Positions 1-6,539 of a stretch of DNA of 9,441 bases are shown here, in pieces. Both the position numbers and the translations under genes were made by a program. How positions within the stretch are numbered: the stretch's first letter is position 1; every line of letters begins with the position of its first letter. This DNA comes from DATJXG01 sp035500455 (GTDB taxonomy: Bacteria; Acidobacteriota; Terriglobia; Terriglobales; Acidobacteriaceae). The stretch lies in contig DATJXG010000401.1 in the NCBI GenBank assembly GCA_035500455.1, forward strand, positions 1 through 9,441, written 5' to 3'. Below the pieces are notes generated by a model. It worked only from the letters and a program-made list of their open reading frames with translations, was not told the DNA's origin and did not search any database.

Positions 1-788
1 GTGACTCGCCGCAACAGATCACTGCCTTGTGGGTTGCCGGCCTTCACGACGGCGCCGTGCTTGCCGCCTCTCATGAGCCAGCCATAGGAATCGAGACGCA
101 GATTGCTCTTTTGCTTTGCGGGACCGTGGCAGGTGACGCAGCGCTCCGCCAGGATGGGCTGCACCTGCACCGCATAGAAGCTGCCCGCAGCAGCCTGAGC
201 CGACGGCGCCTCATCGGGAAGCCCAATCAGGTGACGAAGAATCGAGGGCATGTACTGCGTTAGGTGGTCCTCACCCTGGGAAATCTGGCCGCCACGGTAT
301 CCCGTCCAGGAAACGACCAGAACGCTCAACGTCAGCACAACGGCGTAAAGCCTGGCGATGTTTGGTTCGGTCGTGCGGCTGCGCAGTATCCAACAGAGCC
401 AGCAGAGTGTGGCCAACGTGATCCCGCCCCACATGTGTTGAGTCACTAGTCGCCCGGAGTAGCTTCCGCTCCGGGCCAGGCACCAACCGAGAAAGGCCGC
501 CACCGTGGCACCGATGGTCGCCAGGCCAAGAACGAATTGTGATGAGGCGCGTAAATACGGGAACCGCTTGGCTTTTCCCGCGAGTTCCAGAACCGGCACG
601 AGAAGGATGAGGGCGATCGGGAAATGGACTGTCAGTGGATGGAATCGCCCGATGAACTGAAGCCAGTGAGCGCGCTCGGCGCCGTCGGGCGGCAAGATCA
701 CAATCAGCGCCAGTATGAGCAGAATCGGCGAGAGGGTGATCAGCACCGTGCGATGACGCTCAGCGACACGCGGAGCCCACGCTCTCAT
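1..788 (-). CDS. DUF2231 membrane protein fused to a PSCyt1 c-type cytochrome domain (3' partial)
   Basis: The frame opens with ATG at 788 and runs off the left edge after 262 codons, so the C-terminus is missing. Hydrophobic segments lie at about residues 14-32, 50-69, 83-105, 118-135 and 144-162. The second begins with HPLTVHFPIAL, the typical DUF2231 (PF09990) signature; H118 opens the fourth and a TGYRGG motif closes the fifth. After a linker, CVTCH (217-221) is a haem c attachment site. The following GPAKQKSNLRLDS and GGKHGAVVKAGNP match the PSCyt1 domain (PF07635) of planctomycete-type cytochromes. A GAGG about 11 bases upstream of ATG is a possible ribosome site. This is the third gene of a minus-strand operon after the DUF1501 gene. 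It probably forms a membrane anchor with a periplasmic haem; electron transfer is inferred from the haem motif, and partners are unknown. Related proteins often carry further C-terminal domains, which cannot be seen here. Confidence 0.85.
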   Translation of the reverse strand, partial: MRAWAPRVAERHRTVLITLSPILLILALIVILPPDGAERAHWLQFIGRFHPLTVHFPIALILLVPVLELAGKAKRFPYLRASSQFVLGLATIGATVAAFLGWCLARSGSYSGRLVTQHMWGGITLATLCWLCWILRSRTTEPNIARLYAVVLTLSVLVVSWTGYRGGQISQGEDHLTQYMPSILRHLIGLPDEAPSAQAAAGSFYAVQVQPILAERCVTCHGPAKQKSNLRLDSYGWLMRGGKHGAVVKAGNPQGSDLLRRV

Positions 789-841
789 GAGGGAAGTTGA
801 CCTCGGCGGCAGCCAGAGGTGCGGCTCGCAGGGTGGCTCAT
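785..841 (-). other. 18-codon bridging frame with ATGA overlaps at both ends
   Basis: An open frame of 18 codons (MSHPASRTSGCRRGQLPS) fills the gap between the DUF1501 gene and the DUF2231-cytochrome gene. Its ATG (841-839) overlaps the DUF1501 stop as ATGA. Its own TGA (787-785) overlaps the start of the next gene, again as ATGA. Such overlaps are classic sites of translational coupling, so ribosomes finishing DUF1501 could be passed to the downstream gene through this frame. The peptide resembles no family I know and need not have a function. Chance is possible for so short a frame. Confidence 0.25.
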
Positions 842-2340
842 GCCAGGATTTCGCCGATCACCCGCGCCGGCTTCACACTGGTGAACTTCTGCTCCAGTCC
901 CTGGAACGAGTAGGTCAGCTTGTGATGGTCGAAGCCCAGCATGTAGAGCATGGAAGCGTGCAGGTCGCGGATGTCCACCGGATCTTTCACGATCTCGTAA
1001 CCCATTTCGTCGGTCTGCCCGTAGGTGAGTCCGCTCTTGACGCCGCCCCCCGCGAGCCAAATCGTGAACGCGCCTGGATTGTGGTCGCGGCCCACGTATT
1101 TCATTTCCTGGCCATTGCGATTTTCACGCATGGGCGTGCGGCCAAACTCTCCGCCCCATACCACGAGCGTATCCTCGAGCAGGCCGCGTTCGTTCAGATC
1201 GGATAACAACGCTGCGGTGGGCTGATCCACTTCCCGGCAGCGATCCACGAAACCGATATTCAATGCCTCGTTCGCGCTTGAGCCATGCGAGTCCCACCCC
1301 CAGTGGTAAAGCTGGATGAAGCGCACACCGCGCTCCGCCAGTCGGCGCGCCACCAGGCAATTGTTGGCGAAACTGGACTCGCCTGGCTTCGACCCGTATT
1401 TCGCGCGCACTGATTCCGGTTCTTTGCCAATATCCATGGCATCGGTGGCATCGATCTGCATGCGGAACGCCATCTCGTATTGCGCGATGCGCGTCACCGT
1501 TTCCGGATTTCCAAATTCCGCGTAGGTTTGCTTGTCAATTTCGTCAATCGCGTCCAGCACGGTGCGCCGCAGCGGACGATCCACTCCGGGCGGATTATCG
1601 AGGTACAGCACCGGCTCGCCGTGCGAGCGGCATTGCACACCCTGGTAAACGCTCGGCAGGAAACCCGAACTCCACAGCTGCTTGCCGCCGTCCGGCGACT
1701 TCCCTCCCGAAAGCAGCACAATGAAACCCGGCAGGTTCTGGTTCTGCGTTCCCAGGCCGTAGAGCACCCAGGAACCGAAGGATGGATACCCGAGCCGCGG
1801 ATTGCCGGTGTGCACCAGCAATTGTGCCGGAGCATGGTTGAACTGGTCTGTGCGCATGGACTTGATGAAGCAGATCTCGTCCACGTGCTCCGCTATATGC
1901 GGTAAGCGGTCGGAGATCCATTGTCCGCTCTGCCCGTGCTGCTGGAAGGGATACTGCGCGCCCAGTAGTTTCGGCACGCCGCTGATGAAGGCGAAGCGCT
2001 TGCCCGCCAGAAAAGACGCCGGGCAATCCTGCCCATCGAGGCGCTTCAGTTCGGGCTTGTATTCGTAAAGTTCCAACTGGCTGGGGGCGCCGGCCATATG
2101 CAAATAAATCACGCGCCTTACCTTGGCAGGGAACTCCGGCGGTAATTCGGAAAGCGGAGTGGCGGAGTCACGCGCGAATGACAGGCTGGATTTCTCTGCC
2201 GCCGCCGCATCGGTGCCGCTGGCATACCTGGCGAGCGAAGTACCCAGAAATAGCGAGCCCATCCCGCTGCCGAGGGAGCGCAGAAAATGGCGCCGCGTCT
2301 GCGCCTGCAATATCACTCTCTTGAGATCGGAACTAAACAT
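838..2340 (-). CDS. DUF1501 domain-containing protein, Tat-exported
   Basis: The product has 500 residues. The N-terminus carries TRRHFL (15-20) followed by a weakly hydrophobic GSGMGSLFLG stretch, a twin-arginine export signal, so the folded protein probably acts in the periplasm or outside. The rest fits DUF1501 (PF07394), in the alkaline phosphatase/sulfatase superfamily. Diagnostic motifs include RVIYLHMAGAPSQLELYEYKP near the start of the domain, GWDSHG (348-353), GGEFGRTP (396-403) and GRDHNPG (417-423), where the D, E and H residues are those expected to form a metal-binding centre. Length is close to the family norm. The start is well placed: AGGTGA, overlapping the stop of the upstream gene, ends 6 bases before ATG. 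It is the second gene of the operon, 6 bases after the DUF1549/DUF1553 gene; this pairing is very common in planctomycetes, verrucomicrobia and acidobacteria. Its enzymatic activity has not been established as far as I know. Confidence 0.93.
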   Translation of the reverse strand: MFSSDLKRVILQAQTRRHFLRSLGSGMGSLFLGTSLARYASGTDAAAAEKSSLSFARDSATPLSELPPEFPAKVRRVIYLHMAGAPSQLELYEYKPELKRLDGQDCPASFLAGKRFAFISGVPKLLGAQYPFQQHGQSGQWISDRLPHIAEHVDEICFIKSMRTDQFNHAPAQLLVHTGNPRLGYPSFGSWVLYGLGTQNQNLPGFIVLLSGGKSPDGGKQLWSSGFLPSVYQGVQCRSHGEPVLYLDNPPGVDRPLRRTVLDAIDEIDKQTYAEFGNPETVTRIAQYEMAFRMQIDATDAMDIGKEPESVRAKYGSKPGESSFANNCLVARRLAERGVRFIQLYHWGWDSHGSSANEALNIGFVDRCREVDQPTAALLSDLNERGLLEDTLVVWGGEFGRTPMRENRNGQEMKYVGRDHNPGAFTIWLAGGGVKSGLTYGQTDEMGYEIVKDPVDIRDLHASMLYMLGFDHHKLTYSFQGLEQKFTSVKPARVIGEILA

Positions 2341-2346
2341 GAATGT

Positions 2347-2352
2347 TCACCT
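2347..2352 (-). promoter_or_regulatory. Shine-Dalgarno site of the DUF1501 gene
   Basis: AGGTGA on the minus strand includes the TGA stop of the DUF1549/DUF1553 gene and lies 6 bases before the DUF1501 ATG at 2340. It fixes that start and implies tight translational coupling of the two genes. Confidence 0.6.
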
Positions 2353-5300
2353 GGTAAGGGCAGCATCAAGATTGAACAAGACGCTCGCCACGGCAGTCAT
2401 CGCTGCCTCATCCTTCACTGAATCTTCGTTCATGTGCGTCGACGCCCTCAGCAACTTTGCCCCTTCCGCAGATCCCGAGGCCTTATAGAACAGGCGCCGC
2501 AGAGTGGCGAGCTCGCCGGGTGCCAGATCGCGCGACAGAACCAGGCGTGCTCCATATTCGAGCTGCCCATCAAGATTCCCTGATGCCTTCATCATACGAT
2601 CCGCAAGCGATTGCGACGCCTCCACATAGACCGGATCGTTCAACGTGACCAGCGCCTGCAAGGGGGTATTGGTGGGAATCCGCCGGGCCAGGCTCGTGTC
2701 ATGGTCGGAGGCATCGAAGGTCAGGAAGCTTGGATAGCCGCTCGTGCGTTTGATGTAGGTGTAAATGGCGCGCCGGTAGCGATCCGGCCCGGTGGCATCC
2801 ACCCATTTGCTGTTGTTGTAGACCGAGTTCCACACCCCCGGAGGCTGCGGTGGCATCACTGGTGGGCCACCCATTTTCAAGTTCAGTAGCCCGCTTGCCA
2901 GGAGCGCTTGATCCCTTACCATCTCGGCTGTCAGGCGTTGCTGCGGTCCACGCGCCAGCAGACGGTTGCGCGGGTCTCTTTCATTCAGTTCCGGTGTTAC
3001 TTTCGCGCTCTGTCGATAGGTCGCACTCAACACCATCTCCCGCAACAGAGCTTTCATATTCCAATGCAGGTCGTTCTGAAAATGGAGGGCAAGCCAGTCC
3101 AGCAGCTTCGGGTGGCTCGGCTCTTCGCCCACGCTGCCGAAGTTTTCCAGCGTCTCCACGATGCCGGTCCCGAAAAGCTTCTCCCAATAGCGGTTCACCG
3201 CGGTGCGCGCGGTCAGAGGCTGTCCGGGAGAAAAAAACCACTTGGCAAGCGTAAGCCGGTTGCGCGGCTGCCCGGCAGGAAGTTTCGGGAAGAGCGCCGG
3301 TACATCCGGAGTGAGAGCCGGCCCGATCTTGGTGAGAAAATTCCCGCGTTCGAACTCGCGAGTCTGCCGGTCTTCATACGACGGCTGCTCTTCCATCACC
3401 GGCGTCGGCACGGTTGGAATCTTTGCCAGCTCTTTTCCCAGGCTCACCAGTCGCGCGATTTCGCCGTTGTAGGTAGAGTCGGCGGCCAGCGGCGTCCAAC
3501 CGGCAGCGGCACTGGCCGAGAGCTTTGCATGCTTTACCAGAGATGGCTTGCTGGAGATAGTCTGGGTTTGCGTGAGATGGATTTTGATGTGGCTGCCGCG
3601 AGCCAGCCGGATCGGCGCGGCTGGAATCGCCACCATCCAGCGTGTCTGGAACAAATTCGGATTCGCCGCAAACCCGCCGGTTGCCGCTTCCGCCCCATGG
3701 CCGGCTTTTGCATCACCTGCGCGCGCTACGGCATCGGAAAGGTTCGTCTCGTCGTCGGGAACAAAGTTGCGGAACGCAATCTTGCTTTCGTGGCCGTTGG
3801 GTTCAACCACCCAGGCGTCAAACTGGTCCACGATGAATCCGAACTCCGGCGTATAGCGCGTTACCTCAGGATGAACCGGAGATACTTCGATTCGCAGGGC
3901 GGTCACAGCAGGCAGTTCACTGGTCGCGAGAATCTCGTAAACGGACTTCCCTGGAGTGGTTGCAGCCGCGGCAAACTCGTCATCGTGCACCTGGAAGACA
4001 GTTGGCTTCACCTTCGCCTTGCTCTCGGCTAACTTCTTATCTTCGGCAATCGTCTTGACCAGTTCCTGCACTTGCTTCGCCCGGTCTTTGATTTCCTTAT
4101 TTCTTGGCTCCTCGCCCGGCAGCTTTTGTTCTTTCAAGTCCGCAAGTTGTCGTTCCAGATCAACGCTCTCCCAACGCAACGCGAGCGCCTCGCTTGCCGT
4201 CGCAGAGGCGAGCTTGAGCGGTGCCCACTGAGTTTGCGCCTCCAGCTTGCGGCCGGTATCGACGACTGCGGTAGTCAGCTTTGCAATCTCTTCCTGCAGG
4301 CGGTCGGCCTCCGGATACTGTGACCGGTCCTTGGGCACTTGCAGCACCGGCGCGTCACTTGGGTAGTCCGCGTCCAGCGAAGTGTTGAAGAACGCAAGCG
4401 ACTTGTAATATTCGGCGTGGTGAATGGGATCGTAGGGATGCGAGTGGCACTGTACGCAGTTGATGGTCACGCCGTTGAGCACGGACCAGGTTGTAGCCGA
4501 CCGGTCCATTACCGCCAGCATGCGGAACTCTTCATCGTCGGTTCCACCCTCATCGTTGTTGGGCGTCTGACGGTGGAAAGAAGTCGCGATCCGGTCTTCA
4601 AACGTCGGGTTCGGAAGCAGGTCCCCGGCGAGTTGGGTGATTACGAACTGGTCGTAGGGGAGGTTGTGATTGAACGCGTCGATCACCCAGTCGCGATATG
4701 GCCACACCCCCGGGCGTGCGCGGTCTGCTTCATATCCTTTTGTATCTGCGTAGCGCGCCAAGTCCAGCCACATGGCAGCCCAGCGCTCGCCATAGCGCGG
4801 CGAGGCCAGCAGCCGGTCCACCTGCTTTTCGTAAGCGTTCGGCGACGAATCCGCGAGGTAGGCGGCCTGTTCCTCCGCCGTGGGGGGAAGCCCGGTGAGA
4901 TCCAGCGATACGCGCCGCAACAACTCCGCTTTGTCGGCTTCAGGAGAGGGCTCCAGCCCTTCTTTCTCGAGCCGCGCGAGAACGAAGCGATCCAGCGGCT
5001 CCCTGGGCCAGTCCGATCTCTTAACGGAAGGAAGCGCTTGAGGTTTGGGGGCGACAAATGCCCAGTGATCTTCCCACTTCGCCCCCTGTTTAATCCATCT
5101 CCGAAGCAGTTGGATTTGTTGCGGAGGAAGTGGCGCGGCGTGGTACGGCATCCGGGAATCCGGATCCTTTGAAGTGACGCGCGCGATCAACTCCGAAGCG
5201 TCAGGATCGCCTGGAACAATCGTGCGCCGACCCGACTTTCCCACTCCCAGCGCCTCATCCCGGAAGATGAAAGAAACGCCGTTTTTCTGTCGTACGCCGC

Positions 5301-5487
5301 CGTGGCACTGCACACAATTCTGGTTCAGGATGGGTCTGATGTCGGTGCTGAAGTGCACTTCATCGGAAGGAAAAAGGAAGAGAGGACGCCGCCACCAGAC
5401 CAGACCGCCAACAATTAGCGCGGCAGCGCCCAGGGTCAGGGCAAACTGCCGGTGCCCGAACGTAGGCCTCCTCACCATAACCACCAT
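2347..5487 (-). CDS. Membrane-anchored PSCyt1-DUF1549-DUF1553 cytochrome-like protein
   Basis: First gene of the operon; about 1046 residues from ATG at 5487. A basic N-terminus (VRRPTFGHR) precedes one membrane helix (about residues 15-32), which should place the bulk in the periplasm. PSCyt1 (PF07635) follows with haem motif CVQCH at 58-62 (codons 5316-5302). DUF1549/PSCyt2 (PF07583) starts near 160 (DRFVLARLEKEG, LTGLPPT) and ends with a second CVQCHSHPYDP at 344-354. A charged, probably coiled-coil stretch at about 390-490 and a beta-rich insert at about 490-690 separate it from DUF1553/PSD1 (PF07587). That domain begins near 742 (RNRLTLAKWF) and contains NRYWEKLFGTGIVET, ERDPRNRLLARGPQQRL, PPQPPGVW and TPLQALVTLNDPVYVEA. 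The biochemical role of the family is unknown; periplasmic redox or polymer degradation are guesses. The start is uncertain. ATG at 5478 is possible. ATG at 5628 adds 47 residues with no domain and runs through a strong inverted repeat, so I rejected it. No start has a clear Shine-Dalgarno. Confidence 0.9.
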   Translation of the reverse strand: MVVMVRRPTFGHRQFALTLGAAALIVGGLVWWRRPLFLFPSDEVHFSTDIRPILNQNCVQCHGGVRQKNGVSFIFRDEALGVGKSGRRTIVPGDPDASELIARVTSKDPDSRMPYHAAPLPPQQIQLLRRWIKQGAKWEDHWAFVAPKPQALPSVKRSDWPREPLDRFVLARLEKEGLEPSPEADKAELLRRVSLDLTGLPPTAEEQAAYLADSSPNAYEKQVDRLLASPRYGERWAAMWLDLARYADTKGYEADRARPGVWPYRDWVIDAFNHNLPYDQFVITQLAGDLLPNPTFEDRIATSFHRQTPNNDEGGTDDEEFRMLAVMDRSATTWSVLNGVTINCVQCHSHPYDPIHHAEYYKSLAFFNTSLDADYPSDAPVLQVPKDRSQYPEADRLQEEIAKLTTAVVDTGRKLEAQTQWAPLKLASATASEALALRWESVDLERQLADLKEQKLPGEEPRNKEIKDRAKQVQELVKTIAEDKKLAESKAKVKPTVFQVHDDEFAAAATTPGKSVYEILATSELPAVTALRIEVSPVHPEVTRYTPEFGFIVDQFDAWVVEPNGHESKIAFRNFVPDDETNLSDAVARAGDAKAGHGAEAATGGFAANPNLFQTRWMVAIPAAPIRLARGSHIKIHLTQTQTISSKPSLVKHAKLSASAAAGWTPLAADSTYNGEIARLVSLGKELAKIPTVPTPVMEEQPSYEDRQTREFERGNFLTKIGPALTPDVPALFPKLPAGQPRNRLTLAKWFFSPGQPLTARTAVNRYWEKLFGTGIVETLENFGSVGEEPSHPKLLDWLALHFQNDLHWNMKALLREMVLSATYRQSAKVTPELNERDPRNRLLARGPQQRLTAEMVRDQALLASGLLNLKMGGPPVMPPQPPGVWNSVYNNSKWVDATGPDRYRRAIYTYIKRTSGYPSFLTFDASDHDTSLARRIPTNTPLQALVTLNDPVYVEASQSLADRMMKASGNLDGQLEYGARLVLSRDLAPGELATLRRLFYKASGSAEGAKLLRASTHMNEDSVKDEAAMTAVASVLFNLDAALTR

Positions 5488-5581
5488 ATAAGTAGCACAA
5501 AAGCAGGCCCGGACAAATAGCCCGGCGCCGGTTTTCCAGGCAGCATTCGAGCCAATACCGGGAGTTCTATGGAGTGCGGCG

Positions 5582-5611
5582 TCGGTCGTGGCCGCATTAG
5601 GCCACAACCGA
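5582..5611 (-). promoter_or_regulatory. 12-bp inverted repeat in the probable leader of the cytochrome operon
   Basis: On the minus strand TCGGTTGTGGCC and GGCCACGACCGA flank a 6-base spacer TAATGC. As RNA of that strand, all 12 positions pair, with a single G-U wobble; on the plus strand the same site has a C-A mismatch. The arms lie about 95-125 bases upstream of the chosen start of the DUF1549/DUF1553 gene. No T-run follows on either strand, so it does not look like an intrinsic terminator. It could be an operator for a dimeric regulator or a 5' leader structure. The better pairing as minus-strand RNA slightly favours the latter. Confidence 0.5.
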
Positions 5612-6112
5612 GATCTGCGGGTTATCATCCCGTGGTCTGAAGACCGAGAATTGTCAGCTTCTGGCAGTACTGAATGCAGAATCCGGCAAGTCTTCTCGTC
5701 GACTTTGCGGCTCTGCGGAAGCAGGCCGGATGAGTCGCGCGGCCTGATAGGAGAGGCGGAGCACTTCCTGGCACAAACGCCACTACGACGTCAACATCCG
5801 GAATCATGCGCAATTCGCGGAGACACTGCTCGATATTCATGGCAACCGGCGAAGCTTGGACTGTGTGAATGCGCGGGAGACTAGCGGAGGAGCTTTCAGC
5901 AGTGCGCGACCGATGTGCGGGAACCAGGAAGCCCGTCTAAACCTCGGAATCTGACGGAGAGGGAAGGATTCTATTCCAGCCATTTTAGCTATCTAGCTGT
6001 GGCGCCTACACTTGCGCGATAGTGCCCTGTATTTCAGTGGTTTACAAGGGAATTCGATCTTTGGTTACAGCTTCTACAGTTTCTCTCATTCTCTGTGGTT
6101 CCCCGGAAAATG

Positions 6113-6218
6113 GTATCAGTAGTATCAGTAAATCGCTTTTTGTCGCCGGAGAACTGAGAGGTCGTCCTATCGTTCGTCTCATTCTCGCGTCTTCGATGCT
6201 TCTGCACAACACTGATAC
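6113..6218. repeat. Tandem 9-mer plus distant inverted copy
   Basis: GTATCAGTA occurs twice in perfect tandem (6113-6121 and 6122-6130). An inverted copy of its first 8 bases, ACTGATAC, lies at 6211-6218. The set could bind a regulator or be the leftover of a recombination event. The units are short and chance cannot be excluded. Confidence 0.3.
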
Positions 6219-6357
6219 ATCGGCGTATCCCAGATCCATTTCCCGCACCGGCCCGGAGGGCATCGTCTCACTTCCAAGAAGCCCGTTTCAGGATAGCTTC
6301 CGAATAGCCGACCGCTCAGACGCTAGGGACGGATTTCTTGTCTGGAAAGGTAGAATT

Positions 6358-6378
6358 GCAGTCTGCGTTGCCGACTGC
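6358..6378. terminator. Hairpin, possible weak terminator
   Basis: GCAGTC (6358-6363) and GACTGC (6373-6378) form a perfect 6-bp stem around a 9-base loop that can add two inner GC pairs. Modest T-containing tails follow on both strands (TCGTTT on plus; AATTCTACCTTT on minus), but neither is a true U-run. It sits directly after the stop of the small minus-strand frame at 6383-6463. Confidence 0.25.
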
Positions 6379-6382
6379 TCGT

Positions 6383-6463
6383 TTAGATGAAACGCAAAAT
6401 CGCTGTCACCAAAGCTGCGAATATGGTGGCGTTAGCGAGTTCCAGCCAGCCCAGTTTGTGCAC
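6383..6463 (-). other. Doubtful small ORF: 26-residue single-helix peptide
   Basis: From GTG at 6463 to TAA at 6383 the minus strand encodes MHKLGWLELANATIFAALV followed by TAILRFI. This has the character of a single membrane helix ending in a short basic tail. The frame is open upstream for about 11 more codons with no ATG, and I see no clear ribosome site. It could be a genuine tiny membrane peptide, the preserved C-terminal tail of a decayed gene, or chance. A hairpin begins 5 bases after its stop. Confidence 0.15.
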
Positions 6464-6525
6464 GTCGAACGATGAACCGCATCCAGATGGTTCTGTTTAA
6501 CTTAGTAGAAAGCAGTGAATTTGGG

Positions 6526-6531
6526 TATTAT
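6526..6531 (+). promoter_or_regulatory. Possible -10 element before the EamA gene
   Basis: TATTAT matches the sigma-70 -10 consensus at five of six positions and lies 8 bases before the EamA ATG at 6540. Only a poor -35 (TTAGTA, 6502-6507, 18-base spacing) can be matched. If used, it would give a nearly leaderless transcript, in keeping with the lack of a Shine-Dalgarno before this gene. Confidence 0.2.
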
Positions 6532-6539
6532 CGGATTCA

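Larger units (their letters stand above)
5488..6539. other. Intergenic stretch of about 1 kb without a convincing gene
   Basis: This lies between the divergent operons. It appears less GC-rich than the flanks, above all at 5960-6540, and short frames on both strands match no family I recognise. The longest is a plus-strand frame at 6022-6390. A minus-strand frame at 5840-5625 has a fairly coding-like start (MNIEQCLRELRMIPDVDVVVAF), but its second half reads as non-coding and it could be a gene remnant. The stretch contains the inverted repeat at 5582-5611, a palindrome CCGGCGCCGG at 5522-5531, a repeat cluster at 6113-6218, a hairpin at 6358-6378, and probably promoters for both flanking transcripts. 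Confidence 0.6.

Noticed and set aside
2908..4032. 374-codon plus-strand open frame
   Set aside because: It is antisense to the DUF1549/DUF1553 gene, whose protein has clear family motifs throughout. The antisense product (rich in R, H and Q, no known motif) is a shadow of a GC-rich gene.
4339..5172. 277-codon plus-strand open frame
   Set aside because: Antisense to PSCyt1/DUF1549; the predicted protein is arginine-rich with no domain.
5522..5535. Palindrome CCGGCGCCGG followed by TTTT on the plus strand
   Set aside because: It resembles a small terminator, but no plus-strand gene ends upstream and a 10-base GC palindrome is expected occasionally in such DNA.
5625..5840. 71-codon minus-strand frame starting MNIEQCLRELRMIPD
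   Set aside because: The first 25 residues look protein-like, but I recognise no family and the remainder looks random. It might be a gene remnant, which I cannot support.
6025..6060. tRNA-like look of the segment around CAAGGGAATTCGATC
   Set aside because: No acceptor stem, anticodon arm or proper T-arm can be folded around it.
6022..6390. 122-codon plus-strand frame in the gene-poor stretch
   Set aside because: No recognisable motif, composition not coding-like, no ribosome site, and it spans the repeat cluster and the hairpin.
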